Source of the DNA: an uncultured Prevotellaceae bacterium
GTDB taxonomy: Bacteria; Bacteroidota; Bacteroidia; Bacteroidales; Bacteroidaceae
Assembly (NCBI GenBank): GCA_900316285.1
Contig: ONCG01000015.1
Coordinates: 94,174-158,173, forward strand
DNA length: 64,000 nucleotides
Reading direction: 5' to 3'
The notes beneath the pieces were generated by a model. It did no database searches and had not been told where the DNA came from. It saw nothing but the letters and a program-made list of their open reading frames with translations. Positions 1-9,400 of the stretch are shown here, one piece after another. Position 1 is the first letter of the stretch; every line of letters starts with the position of its first letter. The translations under genes and the position numbers were made by a program.

Positions 1-1263
1 TGCTCGGTCGACTTTTTCTTCAACGAAGCCATGGGTGGCTACATCATCGGCCCGTATCTGAAGGAATACTACAACGGCCAGCAGGACGGTTTCCACAAGC
101 AGGCAGCCCAGATTGACGAGAAGCTATCGCTAGTTATGGACCTGCGTCGTGGCACGCCATTGAAACTATTCCCCGCCAACGAATCTTCGTGGATAGCGCC
201 CACCGACGCATTACCTGCCGGCATCAGTCCTGCCGACTCGACCTACATCACGACCGTCTTCAACAACCTTTATCAGGATGCACTCAGTGGCAACTATGCT
301 CATTTCGGACAGATTGTCAAGACCATCAGCAATTATCAGCAGAAACACGGAGCAGCCACGCTGCCCACGGCCACCAAGGACAAGGCAGAACACCTCTACA
401 ACCACATACCCTTTGCCACCATCCTCTTTATGTTCAATCTCACCTTGGGATTTCTTGCATTATTCTGCTGTATCTGGATGATGACACGCCAGAAGAAGTC
501 TTCTAAGAAATGGGAGACAATAGGCAACATTCTGCTTCTCATTTCCTTCCTCGCCCTCACCTTTTGTATTGCCCTGCGCTGGATAGTAAAGGGTACTATC
601 CCTATGTCCAACGGTTATGAGACCATGCTACTTACTGCTTGGTTCGTGATGGCCATCACCCTTTTGTTCAACTATCAACTATCCACTATCCGCTCTCAGC
701 TCTCAGCCCTCCTTCTCACTTTCGGCTTCCTGCTGTCAGGTTTCTTTCTCCTCGTGAGCCACATATCGCAGATGGACCCGCAGATTACCCACATGATGCC
801 TGTGCTGAACTCTCCCTTGTTGTCGCTCCACGTCAGCATTATCATGATGTCATACGCCCTTGTCGGCCTCACCTTTATCTGTGGCATCGTAGCACTCCTA
901 CTCAAAGGAATCAGCAAGCTAAGAGGTCATCGAGAGAAAACTGCCATCGCCACGCAGATGGAGTCGCTAGCCGTGCTCTCGCGCATTTTCCTCTATCCTG
1001 CCCTTACCACGATGGGTCTCGGCATCTTCATCGGAGCCATCTGGGCTAATGTGTCGTGGGGAAACTATTGGAGTTGGGACCCAAAGGAAACATGGGCGCT
1101 CATCACTTTTATGGTCTATGCCGTGGTCGTCCACACACAGTCGTTGCCAGTCTTCCGCCGCCCCCTCACCTACCACACCTACATGGTGCTTGCCTTCCTC
1201 ACCATCCTCATGACCTATTTCGGTGTGAACTACTTCCTCGGCGGCATGCACAGCTACGCCTGA
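1..1263 (+). CDS. ccsA: Cytochrome c biogenesis protein CcsA-type (C-terminal part, 5' truncated by window)
   Basis: Haem-handling membrane protein of System II cytochrome c maturation. The frame is open from base 1 (CSVDFFFNEAMGGY precedes the first Met at 31), so the N-terminus lies outside the window. A soluble stretch of about 130 residues precedes roughly eight membrane segments. The tryptophan-rich haem-binding signature is clear near 1045-1095 (WGNYWSWDPKE), followed by a conserved-looking C-terminal membrane helix pair. Histidines flanking the WWD-like motif fit external haem ligands. The soluble N-terminal part suggests a fused or adjacent ResB-like portion upstream. One membrane segment near 665-710 (NYQLSTIRSQLSALL) is encoded by a CAACTATC-type microrepeat seen elsewhere in intergenic DNA. 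The family is certain; the exact fusion state is not visible. Confidence 0.9.
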   Translation, partial: CSVDFFFNEAMGGYIIGPYLKEYYNGQQDGFHKQAAQIDEKLSLVMDLRRGTPLKLFPANESSWIAPTDALPAGISPADSTYITTVFNNLYQDALSGNYAHFGQIVKTISNYQQKHGAATLPTATKDKAEHLYNHIPFATILFMFNLTLGFLALFCCIWMMTRQKKSSKKWETIGNILLLISFLALTFCIALRWIVKGTIPMSNGYETMLLTAWFVMAITLLFNYQLSTIRSQLSALLLTFGFLLSGFFLLVSHISQMDPQITHMMPVLNSPLLSLHVSIIMMSYALVGLTFICGIVALLLKGISKLRGHREKTAIATQMESLAVLSRIFLYPALTTMGLGIFIGAIWANVSWGNYWSWDPKETWALITFMVYAVVVHTQSLPVFRRPLTYHTYMVLAFLTILMTYFGVNYFLGGMHSYA

Positions 1264-1341
1264 AAAGGTTTGTATGAAAGAAAAACAACAGGATAAGATA
1301 AGAAAGTTTTGTTGTTATTTTTTTAAATGAGAAGAAAATTG

Positions 1342-1349
1342 TATCTTTG
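1342..1349 (+). promoter_or_regulatory. Probable -7 element for the Rid-fold gene
   Basis: TATCTTTG matches the Bacteroidota -7 consensus TAnnTTTG and lies 19 bases before the ATG at 1369. A T-rich run stands where the -33 TTTG should be, so only half of the promoter is convincing. Confidence 0.5.
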
Positions 1350-1368
1350 CAGGCAAATAGAAACTTAA

Positions 1369-2508
1369 ATGAATAATTGTATTACTTTTGAACATGCTGT
1401 CGCTAAAATCTATTGCTTCGACAATGGTACGGAAGTGACAGAGTATCAAGTGGTGATCAGCCTCACCAACCCGCTGCTCACCTACAAACAACAACTGGAA
1501 ACACTCCTCGATGCCTTTGCACAAGTGAAGAAAGATGCAATGGCAGGCGCTAGCGTGGTCTTCAAACGATTCTTCCTGAGCGATGCCAGCAATCAGGCCG
1601 ACGAACTGATGAACTACGAGATGGAGGCTCCCGAGGGAGCGATGAGCATCATCCAACAGGCACCACTCAACGGCACGAAGATTGCCTTGTGGGCTTATCT
1701 CGCCACCGGCATGAAGACACGGGCACTCTCAAGTGGACTATATGAGGCAAGTCATGGCAACTTCCGCCACCTCTGGCTCGCCTCGGCCAGCAACTACGCC
1801 AAGGACTCTGAGCGCCAAACGCGCATCCTACTCAACGACTACGTGATGCAACTCATCGGCGAAGGCTGTTCGCTGGCGGACAACTGTATCCGCACGTGGT
1901 TCTTCGTGAACGATGTAGACCTAAACTACAATGGCGTCGTGAAGGCACGCAACGAGGTGTTCATCACACAGAACCTCACCGACCGCACACATTTCATTGC
2001 TAGCACAGGCATCGATGGACGCCAGGCCGACGCGCAGGTGCTTTCGCAGATGGATGCTTATGCCATCGCCGGAATCCAGAAAGAACAGATTCACTTCCTC
2101 TATGCCCCTACCCACCTCAATCGCACGAGCGACTATGGTGTGTCGTTTGAGCGTGGAACGTATATCGACTACGGCGACCGCCGCCACGTCTACGTTTCTG
2201 GCACCGCCAGCATCAACAACAAGGGCGAGATCATGCACCATGGCGACGTGGTTGCCCAATGCTACCGCATGTGGGAGAACATAGAGACCTTGCTGAAAGA
2301 GGCCGGCTGCACCTACGACGATGCCGCCCAGATGATTGTCTACCTGCGTGACCCAGCCGACTACGAGGTCGTACGCCGGCTGTTTGAGGAGCGCTTCCCC
2401 GACAAACCTTGGGTAATTGTGAATGCGAAGGTGTGCCGCCCCGGCTGGCTCATCGAGATGGAGACTATGGCCATCAAGGCACAAAAGACCGACTTCCCGG
2501 AGTACTAA
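1369..2508 (+). CDS. Rid (YjgF/YER057c/UK114) fold protein, 379 aa
   Basis: The C-terminal third matches the Rid fold: a DYGDRRHVYVSGTASIN strand region, an ENIETLLKEAGCTYDD helix, YLRDPADYEVVRRLFEERF, and a final strand region ending GWLIEMETMAI. The N-terminal about 250 residues are a second, more divergent Rid-like half, as in long Bacteroidota members and in chorismatase-type (FkbO/Hyg5) proteins. Rid proteins hydrolyse reactive imines or enamines, but long two-domain forms have other activities, so the substrate is unknown. It is a single gene with its own -7 element and ends 200 bases before the converging rny operon. An E residue is present in the final strand (EMETMAI), but I cannot confirm the arginine that defines active deaminases. 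Confidence 0.7.
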   Translation: MNNCITFEHAVAKIYCFDNGTEVTEYQVVISLTNPLLTYKQQLETLLDAFAQVKKDAMAGASVVFKRFFLSDASNQADELMNYEMEAPEGAMSIIQQAPLNGTKIALWAYLATGMKTRALSSGLYEASHGNFRHLWLASASNYAKDSERQTRILLNDYVMQLIGEGCSLADNCIRTWFFVNDVDLNYNGVVKARNEVFITQNLTDRTHFIASTGIDGRQADAQVLSQMDAYAIAGIQKEQIHFLYAPTHLNRTSDYGVSFERGTYIDYGDRRHVYVSGTASINNKGEIMHHGDVVAQCYRMWENIETLLKEAGCTYDDAAQMIVYLRDPADYEVVRRLFEERFPDKPWVIVNAKVCRPGWLIEMETMAIKAQKTDFPEY

Positions 2509-2512
2509 GAAA

Positions 2513-2586
2513 TGTAGGGACGCGGCGTGCCGCGTTGCTGGAGAGGAAAGACTAAATCCAATAAAGCGGCACGCCACGTCCCTACA
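2513..2586. repeat. 74-bp inverted-repeat element, family GTAGGGACGCGGC, copy 1
   Basis: The left arm TGTAGGGACGCGGCGTGCCG and the right arm CGGCACGCCACGTCCCTACA enclose a short core (TGGAGAGGAAAG...AATCCAATAAAG). A second 74-bp copy with the same ends lies at 60485-60558, and one arm recurs at 38440-38465. The arms are themselves palindromic (GCGGC...GCCGC), giving nested hairpins. Confidence 0.75.
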
Positions 2587-2597
2587 TATAATTGCAA

Positions 2598-2633
2598 AAA
2601 CCGCCAATCTTGCAGGTGCAGGATTGGCGGTTT
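2598..2633. terminator. Bidirectional terminator between Rid-fold gene and rny
   Basis: A 12-bp perfect stem (AAACCGCCAATC / GATTGGCGGTTT) has a 12-base loop and A/T-rich flanks on both sides. It lies between the convergent stops at 2508 and 2705. Confidence 0.8.
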
Positions 2634-2704
2634 CCTATTTTTCCTAAAACGCTTTGCAGCCTTGAACGTTGAACCGCGCGAAGCGCATTGAACCACTGCC
2701 TAGC

Positions 2705-4240
2705 TTACTTGGCATAAGCTACCGAGCGCGTCTCACGAATCACGGTGATCTTCACCTGTCCGGGATACGTCATCTCGTTCTGAATCTTCGTGGCAATCTC
2801 GCCACTCAGAGCCTCGGTCTCAGCATCACTCATCTTGTCGGCACCGACGATGACGCGCAACTCGCGACCTGCCTGGATGGCATAGGTCTTCGTTACACCG
2901 GGATAGCTCATGGCAATAGCCTCGAGGTCGTTCAGACGCTTGATGTAAGCCTCTACGATTTCACGGCGAGCACCAGGACGGGCACCACTTATGGCGTCGC
3001 AAACCTGAACAATCGGAGCCAGCAGCGTCTGCATCTCCATCTCGTCATGGTGGGCGCCAATGGCATTGCAGATGTCGGGTTTCTCCTTGAACTTCTCGGC
3101 AATCTTTGCACCATAGATGGCATGCGGATCTTCCGTATCCTCATCAGGCACCTTACCAATATCGTGCAACAGTCCGGCACGCTTGGCCTTCTTCGGGTTC
3201 AGTCCGAGCTCGGCAGCCATCACAGCACACAGGTTCGCAGTCTCGCGGGCGTGCTGCAATAGGTTCTGTCCGTAGCTGGAACGGTACTTCATCTTACCCA
3301 CAATACGGATCAATTCGGGATGCAAGCCATGAATACCCAAGTCGATTGCCGTACGCTTACCAGTCTCCACAATCTCGTTATCGAGCTGCTTCTTCACCTT
3401 GGCAACAACCTCCTCAATGCGTGCAGGATGGATGCGACCGTCGCTGACCAGCTGGTGCAAGGCCAGACGGCACACCTCGCGACGCACGGGGTCAAAGGCC
3501 GAGATGACGATGGCCTCGGGAGTATCGTCAACGACGATTTCCACTCCGCAGGCTGCCTCCAAAGCACGGATGTTACGACCCTCACGACCAATAACGCGGC
3601 CTTTGATGTCGTCGTTATCAATATGGAATACGGATACGCTATTCTCAATGGCAGTCTCCGTAGCTACACGCTGGATGGTCTGGATGACAATCTTCTTAGC
3701 TTGAGCGTTGGCATTGAGCTTCGCCTCATCGATAATCTCGTTGATATAGCTGGCAGCATCGGTACGGGCCTCGTCCTTCAGGCTTTCCACCAGACGGCTC
3801 TTGGCTTCCTCAGCGCTCAAGCCTGAGAGTTCCTCCAGCTTGGCACGCTCCTGGCTCTGCATTTTCTCCAGTTCTTCTTGCTTGATAGCCAGAAGTTTCT
3901 TCTCGTTATCAATGCGCTGCTGACCCTGCTCCACCTCCTGACGGCGGCGGCCCAGCTCTTCCTGACGCTGGTTAAGCGAGATCTCACGCTGCTTCAGTTT
4001 GTTCTCACTCTGCTGGATGCGCTGGTTGCGCTGCTGAACCTCTTTCTCGAGTTCACTTTTCTTGTTCAGGAATTTCTCCTTCACTTCCAGCAGTTTCTTC
4101 TCTTTAATCACTTCAGCCTCTTTGTCGGCGGCTGCAATCATTTCATTATACTTTCCCTTGATAACATAACGGAAAAGAGCATAGCCGATGAGTCCCCCTA
4201 AGACGAGGGCTACCGCGGCTGTAATCAATAGTACAATCAT
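2705..4240 (-). CDS. rny: Ribonuclease Y
   Basis: Membrane-anchored endoribonuclease that starts mRNA decay. The 511 residues show the family order: one N-terminal membrane helix (about 2-24), a long charged coiled coil (about 30-195), a KH RNA-binding domain with [15 protein letters not shown] (about 213-230), and an HD phosphohydrolase domain with the metal-binding HD of AGLLHDIGK near 359-360. The full length is typical. It is the last gene of a minus-strand set with the coiled-coil gene and zapA (28-base gap to zapA), a linkage usual in Bacteroidota. Confidence 0.96.
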   Translation of the reverse strand: MIVLLITAAVALVLGGLIGYALFRYVIKGKYNEMIAAADKEAEVIKEKKLLEVKEKFLNKKSELEKEVQQRNQRIQQSENKLKQREISLNQRQEELGRRRQEVEQGQQRIDNEKKLLAIKQEELEKMQSQERAKLEELSGLSAEEAKSRLVESLKDEARTDAASYINEIIDEAKLNANAQAKKIVIQTIQRVATETAIENSVSVFHIDNDDIKGRVIGREGRNIRALEAACGVEIVVDDTPEAIVISAFDPVRREVCRLALHQLVSDGRIHPARIEEVVAKVKKQLDNEIVETGKRTAIDLGIHGLHPELIRIVGKMKYRSSYGQNLLQHARETANLCAVMAAELGLNPKKAKRAGLLHDIGKVPDEDTEDPHAIYGAKIAEKFKEKPDICNAIGAHHDEMEMQTLLAPIVQVCDAISGARPGARREIVEAYIKRLNDLEAIAMSYPGVTKTYAIQAGRELRVIVGADKMSDAETEALSGEIATKIQNEMTYPGQVKITVIRETRSVAYAK

Positions 4241-4268
4241 TCTAAATTTATAGTTGTTAAAAATATTC

Positions 4269-4595
4269 TCACTTCAGAGCTTCTTCGATTTCTGAAGTCA
4301 ACTTCCCGAGAATATCGTTGATAGGCGCTGTGTCATTGCGCTTAGCCTCCTTCTGGTAGCGAAGCGCAATGTCGAGCATGGCAGCATAGAGGATCTGCTT
4401 CTCACTACGCTTGCCCCTGAGGAGGCTTGCATAGGTGTTCATCACATCCGAGATTAGCTTGGCTGCATTGCGATAATACTCCTCTTCATCACGGTAAACC
4501 TTTACCGCCATGTCGGTATCATACAAGTGCAACGTTATATTCAATTTGCTGTCGTCTTGCCTGGTCGTTTTCTGCTTGTCGTTTTCTTCAGCCAT
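4269..4595 (-). CDS. zapA: Cell division protein ZapA
   Basis: A 108-residue protein of ZapA size and layout: an N-terminal beta region ([31 protein letters not shown]) followed by a long helical C-terminus, as expected for the protein that cross-links FtsZ filaments. It lies between a small coiled-coil gene (12-base gap) and rny. Bacteroidota ZapA proteins diverge from the proteobacterial type, and the assignment rests on fold pattern, size and the conserved neighbourhood. Confidence 0.85.
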   Translation of the reverse strand: MAEENDKQKTTRQDDSKLNITLHLYDTDMAVKVYRDEEEYYRNAAKLISDVMNTYASLLRGKRSEKQILYAAMLDIALRYQKEAKRNDTAPINDILGKLTSEIEEALK

Positions 4596-4607
4596 CGTCG
4601 CTCTGTT

Positions 4608-4901
4608 TTACTTTTCACTCAGTAGCGTGATACATTTGTTCACATCCTTGATGAGCTTGGCCAATCGTTTCTGGGCACCTTCAAGGTCGCCATCTGAAAT
4701 CTCAATCATCCTGGCCATCTTCAGGCTATTGTAGTCGTTCTGGGACTGCGCGAGTTTCGCCTCGAGTTCGCTGATGCGAGCATCGCGCTCGTCTACCATC
4801 GCATAGAGGTCAGCATTCTCCTTCTTCATGTCTTTAAACTGGAGAATCAGCTGTCTGATGCGGGTAGTGAAAAGCGTTAAAGTCTTCTCGTTTGCTTCCA
4901 T
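4608..4901 (-). CDS. Small coiled-coil protein upstream of zapA
   Basis: Ninety-seven residues, almost wholly helical and charged, with heptad-like spacing through LILQFKDMKKENADLYAMVDERDARISELEAKLAQ. It is first in the operon with zapA and rny, 13 bases from the inferred transcription start. Placement suggests a cell-division partner of ZapA, comparable in size to ZapB-like coiled coils, but no specific motif proves this. Confidence 0.75.
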   Translation of the reverse strand: MEANEKTLTLFTTRIRQLILQFKDMKKENADLYAMVDERDARISELEAKLAQSQNDYNSLKMARMIEISDGDLEGAQKRLAKLIKDVNKCITLLSEK

Positions 4902-4919
4902 ACGTCTACAATTTGGTTA

Positions 4920-4951
4920 CAAAATTAATTGTTTTTATTGAATTGCACAAA
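4920..4951 (-). promoter_or_regulatory. Promoter of the coiled-coil/zapA/rny operon
   Basis: Read on the minus strand: TTTG (4948-4951), 20 bases, then TAATTTTG (4920-4927). It fits TTTG-N19-21-TAnnTTTG and would give a leader of only about 13 bases before the ATG at 4901. Confidence 0.75.
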
Positions 4952-4997
4952 TAAATTGTAACTTTTTTTACTTATGGACTTGCATTAAAGCAATTCT

Positions 4998-5621
4998 TTA
5001 AGCATTTTCTTCCTTCTTCTTGGGTTCCTTCTTGGCTAACATCACCACTTGATAGACAAAATCCGTCACCCATTTCTGTGAGAAGCCAAGACGCTTGTCA
5101 TACTGGCGGATGGCAACTACCGTCTTCATCACGCCGGCGTCCTTATAGTCGTTTTTGTTGAAGATGTCATTTACGGTCTTTTCCGTCATCTGGTAGATGG
5201 CGCTCTTGAAGAATGAAGGCAGGCGCAGTTTGAACTTCATGAGGTTGCCCATGAGCATCATCAAATCCTGTGAAAAGCCCTGGAACTGAACGAGATAAGT
5301 CTGGGCATCTTGCAATTTGTTGCAGTTTTTACGAACGCTCTGATCAATCTCCTTGAAGAAGCCATCGTCTACATTGTAAACTTCTTTCATCATCTTCTTA
5401 CAAAATGCCTTTTCTCCTACACCAAGTTTATTATTCTGTGTAGGCACCTTCAGCGTAGCCTTAAACATGCGAAGGTCAGGGAGCATTGCTAAATTATTGA
5501 TACCCAATTGAGAAGCAATCGCCGATTGAAAGTATACTCTAACGAGCATCATATAGTCTTCAATACCGCCGGCCTTCTTCTCATCTTGTTTCTTTCCAAA
5601 TAGTTTTGATAAAAATCCCAT
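4998..5621 (-). CDS. Unknown protein, 207 aa
   Basis: I do not recognise the family. The protein starts MGFLSKLFGKKQDEKK and is soluble and mostly helical, with lysine-rich N- and C-termini (KKEPKKKEENA). The central part contains FKATLKVPTQNNKLGVGEKAFCKKMM and a late FSQKWVTDFVYQVVMLAKK. The frame stays open upstream to 5819, but the start at 5621 is preferred because a consensus promoter lies at 5679-5709, downstream of the longer start. It is monocistronic, divergent from rfbA. Confidence 0.75.
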   Translation of the reverse strand: MGFLSKLFGKKQDEKKAGGIEDYMMLVRVYFQSAIASQLGINNLAMLPDLRMFKATLKVPTQNNKLGVGEKAFCKKMMKEVYNVDDGFFKEIDQSVRKNCNKLQDAQTYLVQFQGFSQDLMMLMGNLMKFKLRLPSFFKSAIYQMTEKTVNDIFNKNDYKDAGVMKTVVAIRQYDKRLGFSQKWVTDFVYQVVMLAKKEPKKKEENA

Positions 5622-5678
5622 AATGTTTTGACAAATTATTTCACGTGTTTTGTGCCTCAGAATCAACTGAACGGCATG

Positions 5679-5709
5679 CAAAATTACAACAATCTGAGCA
5701 AATAACAAA
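5679..5709 (-). promoter_or_regulatory. Promoter of the unknown gene 4998-5621
   Basis: Minus strand TTTG (5706-5709), 19 bases, TAATTTTG (5679-5686): an exact match to the Bacteroidota consensus, about 50 bases before the chosen start at 5621. Confidence 0.8.
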
Positions 5710-5727
5710 AAAAAGTAGCTAAAATCG

Positions 5728-5759
5728 CTTGCCGTAACCATGTTTTTTTCGTAACTTTG
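5728..5759 (+). promoter_or_regulatory. Promoter of rfbA and the downstream wzc-like gene
   Basis: CTTG (5728-5731), 20 bases, TAACTTTG (5752-5759). It leaves a leader of about 80 bases before the ATG at 5848 and is divergent from the 5679-5709 promoter. Confidence 0.75.
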
Positions 5760-5847
5760 CACCGTTTTATAAAACAACGTTGGTTGCCGGGCATCTTTGC
5801 AACATGCCAAAAGCACCAATTTTCATTATTTTTTAATTGCCATTACA

Positions 5848-6720
5848 ATGAAAGGTATTGTTTTAGCAGGCGGTTCAGGCACGCGCCTCTACCCCATCAC
5901 GAAAGGTATCAGCAAACAGCTGATCCCCATCTTCGATAAGCCGATGATCTACTATCCCATCTCGGCTCTCATGCAGGCAGGCATCCGCGAGATACTGATT
6001 ATCTCTACCCCCCATGACCTGCCGGGCTTCCGTCGTCTACTTGGCGACGGCAACGACTTCGGTGTGCATTTCGAATACGCTGAGCAACCTAGTCCCGATG
6101 GACTGGCCCAGGCATTCATCATCGGCGAGAAGTTCATCGGCGACGACTGTGCCTGCCTGGTGTTGGGCGACAACATCTTCCACGGCGTAGGTTTCACCGA
6201 ACTACTGCGCCAAAGCGTCGTCGATGCCGAACAGCATGGTAAGGCTTCTGTCTTCGGCTATTATGTGAACGACCCCGAACGTTATGGCGTGGCAGAGATT
6301 GATGCCGAGGGCAACTGCCTGAGCATTGAGGAGAAGCCCAAGCAGCCAAAGAGCAACTATGCCGTCGTCGGTCTGTATTTCTATCCCAACAGCGTTGTTG
6401 AAATTGCAAAGAACATCAAGCCCAGTGCCCGTGGCGAACTCGAGATTACAACCGTCAACCAGGAATATCTGAAGCGTGGTGAACTGAAAGTGAAGAAGCT
6501 GCAACGCGGCTTTGCTTGGCTCGATACCGGCACCCACGACAGTCTGAGCGAGGCCAGCACGTTCATCGAAGTCATCGAGAAACGTCAGGGTCTAAAGATT
6601 GCCTGTCTGGAAGAGATTGCCCTCCTGCAGGGTTGGATTACCAAGGAGCAACTGCGCGAAATTGCCAAGCCGATGGAGAAGAATGCCTATGGACAGTATC
6701 TCCTTCAATTGGTCAAGTAA
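5848..6720 (+). CDS. rfbA: Glucose-1-phosphate thymidylyltransferase
   Basis: Makes dTDP-glucose from dTTP and glucose-1-phosphate, the first step towards dTDP-rhamnose and related sugars. The nucleotide-binding start [18 protein letters not shown] and the [17 protein letters not shown] block are exact family features; later NIFHG, the YGVAEID region and [12 protein letters not shown] are also present. The start at 5848 gives the usual 290 residues; the frame opens earlier at 5797, but that adds 17 atypical residues. No rfbB, C or D genes are in the window. The next gene is 51 bases on, the same way, a polysaccharide chain-length kinase. Confidence 0.96.
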   Translation: MKGIVLAGGSGTRLYPITKGISKQLIPIFDKPMIYYPISALMQAGIREILIISTPHDLPGFRRLLGDGNDFGVHFEYAEQPSPDGLAQAFIIGEKFIGDDCACLVLGDNIFHGVGFTELLRQSVVDAEQHGKASVFGYYVNDPERYGVAEIDAEGNCLSIEEKPKQPKSNYAVVGLYFYPNSVVEIAKNIKPSARGELEITTVNQEYLKRGELKVKKLQRGFAWLDTGTHDSLSEASTFIEVIEKRQGLKIACLEEIALLQGWITKEQLREIAKPMEKNAYGQYLLQLVK

Positions 6721-6771
6721 CACACTCACCTTTTTTATATATTGGATAATAATTGAATAAAGAAATAAGAA

Positions 6772-9282
6772 ATGGAAGAAAACAAAAACTTAAGCAATGA
6801 GAATGTTTTGGAACTGGAAGAGAAATCTATGTTCGATTTCCAAACCATCTACACAACTCTCATTCTCAATTGGAAATGGTTCGTGCTCTCACTCATCATC
6901 TGTCTGGGACTCGCAGCCATCTATCTGCGTTACAAAACTCCTGTGTATCAGGCTTATGCCAAGATGCTGATTAAGGACGAAGACAACAACAGCCGCGGCC
7001 GCAACAGCATCATGAACGCTGCCACACTGGGTACCATCACCAACTCTGCCGGTATCGACAACGAGATGGAAATCCTGAAGTCGCGTTCCATCGCCGAGCA
7101 GGCTGTGCGCGACCTGAAGCTCTATACCACCTATCGTATGCAAGGTAGGGTGAAGGAGACACTCCTTTACAAGAATCAGCCCATCACCGTCGACCTAGAT
7201 CCTGCCCATCTGGAGAAGTTGGCAGCACCCATCGACCTACAGATACTTTGCGAGGATAACAGCTATCATGTGACAGGAACGGTAGGTTTGGCCGGTGCCA
7301 TCGACAAGACCATTGCCAAACTGCCGGCATCCCTCTCCACCAGCGAGGGTACGCTCACCTTCACCTCCAATACCACGGAGCCCGTGAAGTCCGGAACAAC
7401 ACTGCTAGTCACCATTCGTTCGCCGAAAGTAGCATCGTATAAATATGCTGGCTCTCTATCGGTCGGTCAGGCTTCGAAAACCACCACCATCGCACAACTG
7501 GTGCTGAACGATGAAATCCCACAGCGCGCCGTCGACTACCTGAAGCAGCTCATTGTCTGCTACAACCGTCAGGCCAACGAAGACAAGAACGAGGTTGCCG
7601 TGCGTACAGAGGCCTTCATTAACTCTCGTCTAGAGAAGATCAATGCCGAGCTTGGCAATACCGAGGGTCAGCTTGAAGCTTATAAGCGCGCTCACAACAT
7701 GGTGGAGTTAAAGATGAATGCCGGACAGGCTATGACGAACCAGAACGCCTACGACCAGAAGCTGGCAGAAGCCAACACACAGGTAGCACTCATCAACAGC
7801 CTCAACGAGGAGATGAATTCTACAGCCGGCACCTACAAGACGCTGCCTTCTAACGTAGGTCTTGCCGATGCTGGTACACAACAAATGATCAATCGCTACA
7901 ACGAATTGGCACTCGAGCGTAATCGTCTGCTCCGCTCTGCTTCCGAGAACAGCCCCACGGTGACCCCGCTCACCGCACAGCTCGACGAGTTGCAGGCCAG
8001 CATCCAGAGCTCGCTCAACCAGACACGTAGAAACTACGAGATTCAACGCAACTCCATTGCTCAGCAATTCAACAAGTACAGCGCACAGGTTGGTGCAACA
8101 CCTGAACAGGAGCGCATGCTCACCCAGATTGGTCGTCAGCAGGACGTGAAATCGGGTCTATACCTGATGCTACTGCAGAAGCGTGAGGAAAACTCTATCT
8201 CACTCGCTGCTACCGCTGACAAGGGCCGCCTCATCGACGAGCCTACAGCTGCTGGCAAGGTAAGCCCAAAGTCCTCGATGATCATGCTTATCGCTTTGCT
8301 GCTCGGTCTGGCCATCCCCGCCTTGATTCTCTTCCTCATGTCCTTCTTCCGCTATAAGATTGAAGGTCACGACGATGTGGCACGTCTCACCAAGCTGCCC
8401 ATCCTTGCCGATGTGGCTGTGGCCAGCGAAACTGCCAAGACGAAGGCCGACATCGTGGTTCACGAGAACAAGAACAACCAAATGGAGGAAATCTTCCGTG
8501 CCATGCGTACCAATGTTCAGTTCATGCTGGCCGAGAACGAGAAGGTCATCCTCTTCACATCTAGTACCTCGGGTGAAGGTAAGACGTTCAACGCCGCCAA
8601 CCTGGCTGTCAGCTTCGCACTACTGGGCAAGAAGGTTATCCTCGTCGGTCTCGACATTCGTAAGCCGCGACTCGCTGAGCTCTTTGAAATCGACGACCAC
8701 AAGCATGGTATCACGCCGTTGCTCACCCACGACAACCCCACTTGGGAACAGATTCAGGCACAGGTGCTACCTTCTGGCATCAACAACAACCTCGACCTGT
8801 TGCTCGCCGGTCCGATTCCTCCCAACCCCACCGAGCTCATCGCCCGCACATCACTGGAGGTTATCTTCGAGCATCTGCGTGAGAACTACGACTACATCCT
8901 CATCGACTCCGCTCCTGTCGGTCTGGTTACCGATACGCTGCAGATTGGTCGTGTCGCCGACGCCACCGTCTACATGTGTCGTGCCGACTATACACCGAAG
9001 GAGAGTTTCAACCTCATCAATTCGCTCGATGCCGACAAGAAACTTCCGAAGATGTCCATCGTCCTCAACGGTATCGACATGTCGAAGAAGAAGTACGGCT
9101 ACTACTATGGCTACGGCAAGTATGGTCGCTACGGCCGCTATGGTCGCTACGGCAAGTACAGCTATGGCAAGTATGGCAAGTACAGCTACGGAACCTACGG
9201 AGGTTATGGTGGCTATGGCAGCTACGGCAATTATGCCAAGAGTAGCTATGGCGACAAGAACGATACATCCATCAAGCGATAG
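6772..9282 (+). CDS. wzc: Wzc-like polysaccharide co-polymerase / bacterial tyrosine kinase
   Basis: Inner-membrane protein controlling capsule chain length and export. Domains in order: Wzz-type membrane helix (about 35-55), periplasmic coiled-coil region (to about 500), second helix (about 502-526), and a cytoplasmic BY-kinase with Walker A STSGEGKTFNAAN (about 597-609), Walker A' VILVGLDIRKPRLAELF and Walker B YILIDSAPVGLVTD. The C-terminal tail (about 773-828) is an extreme Tyr/Gly repeat with about 20 tyrosines in YGR/YGK/YSYG units, the autophosphorylation cluster. It follows rfbA. The partner outer-membrane exporter (Wza) is not in the window. Confidence 0.95.
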   Translation: MEENKNLSNENVLELEEKSMFDFQTIYTTLILNWKWFVLSLIICLGLAAIYLRYKTPVYQAYAKMLIKDEDNNSRGRNSIMNAATLGTITNSAGIDNEMEILKSRSIAEQAVRDLKLYTTYRMQGRVKETLLYKNQPITVDLDPAHLEKLAAPIDLQILCEDNSYHVTGTVGLAGAIDKTIAKLPASLSTSEGTLTFTSNTTEPVKSGTTLLVTIRSPKVASYKYAGSLSVGQASKTTTIAQLVLNDEIPQRAVDYLKQLIVCYNRQANEDKNEVAVRTEAFINSRLEKINAELGNTEGQLEAYKRAHNMVELKMNAGQAMTNQNAYDQKLAEANTQVALINSLNEEMNSTAGTYKTLPSNVGLADAGTQQMINRYNELALERNRLLRSASENSPTVTPLTAQLDELQASIQSSLNQTRRNYEIQRNSIAQQFNKYSAQVGATPEQERMLTQIGRQQDVKSGLYLMLLQKREENSISLAATADKGRLIDEPTAAGKVSPKSSMIMLIALLLGLAIPALILFLMSFFRYKIEGHDDVARLTKLPILADVAVASETAKTKADIVVHENKNNQMEEIFRAMRTNVQFMLAENEKVILFTSSTSGEGKTFNAANLAVSFALLGKKVILVGLDIRKPRLAELFEIDDHKHGITPLLTHDNPTWEQIQAQVLPSGINNNLDLLLAGPIPPNPTELIARTSLEVIFEHLRENYDYILIDSAPVGLVTDTLQIGRVADATVYMCRADYTPKESFNLINSLDADKKLPKMSIVLNGIDMSKKKYGYYYGYGKYGRYGRYGRYGKYSYGKYGKYSYGTYGGYGGYGSYGNYAKSSYGDKNDTSIKR

Positions 9283-9300
9283 GTCTCGGCCTATCGCTTA

Positions 9301-9372
9301 AAATGGAAAATTGAAAATGAATTAAAAGACAATGGTCAATTATTCATTTTCAATTTTTCATTTTCCATTTCA
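9301..9372. repeat. Inverted microrepeat of the ATTTTCAATTTTC type
   Basis: AAAATGGAAAATTGAAAATGA and TCATTTTCAATTTTTCATTT lie in opposite orientation around a short spacer. The same sequence type recurs at 13195-13235 inside a gene, at 15587-15607 and at 43818-43850. Confidence 0.6.
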
Positions 9373-9400
9373 GATTATTTTGAATTAATAATATGAATCT

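Noticed and set aside
5622-5819. Longer start for the unknown gene 4998-5621
   Set aside because: A consensus promoter at 5679-5709 lies inside the extension, and the sequence there is low-complexity.
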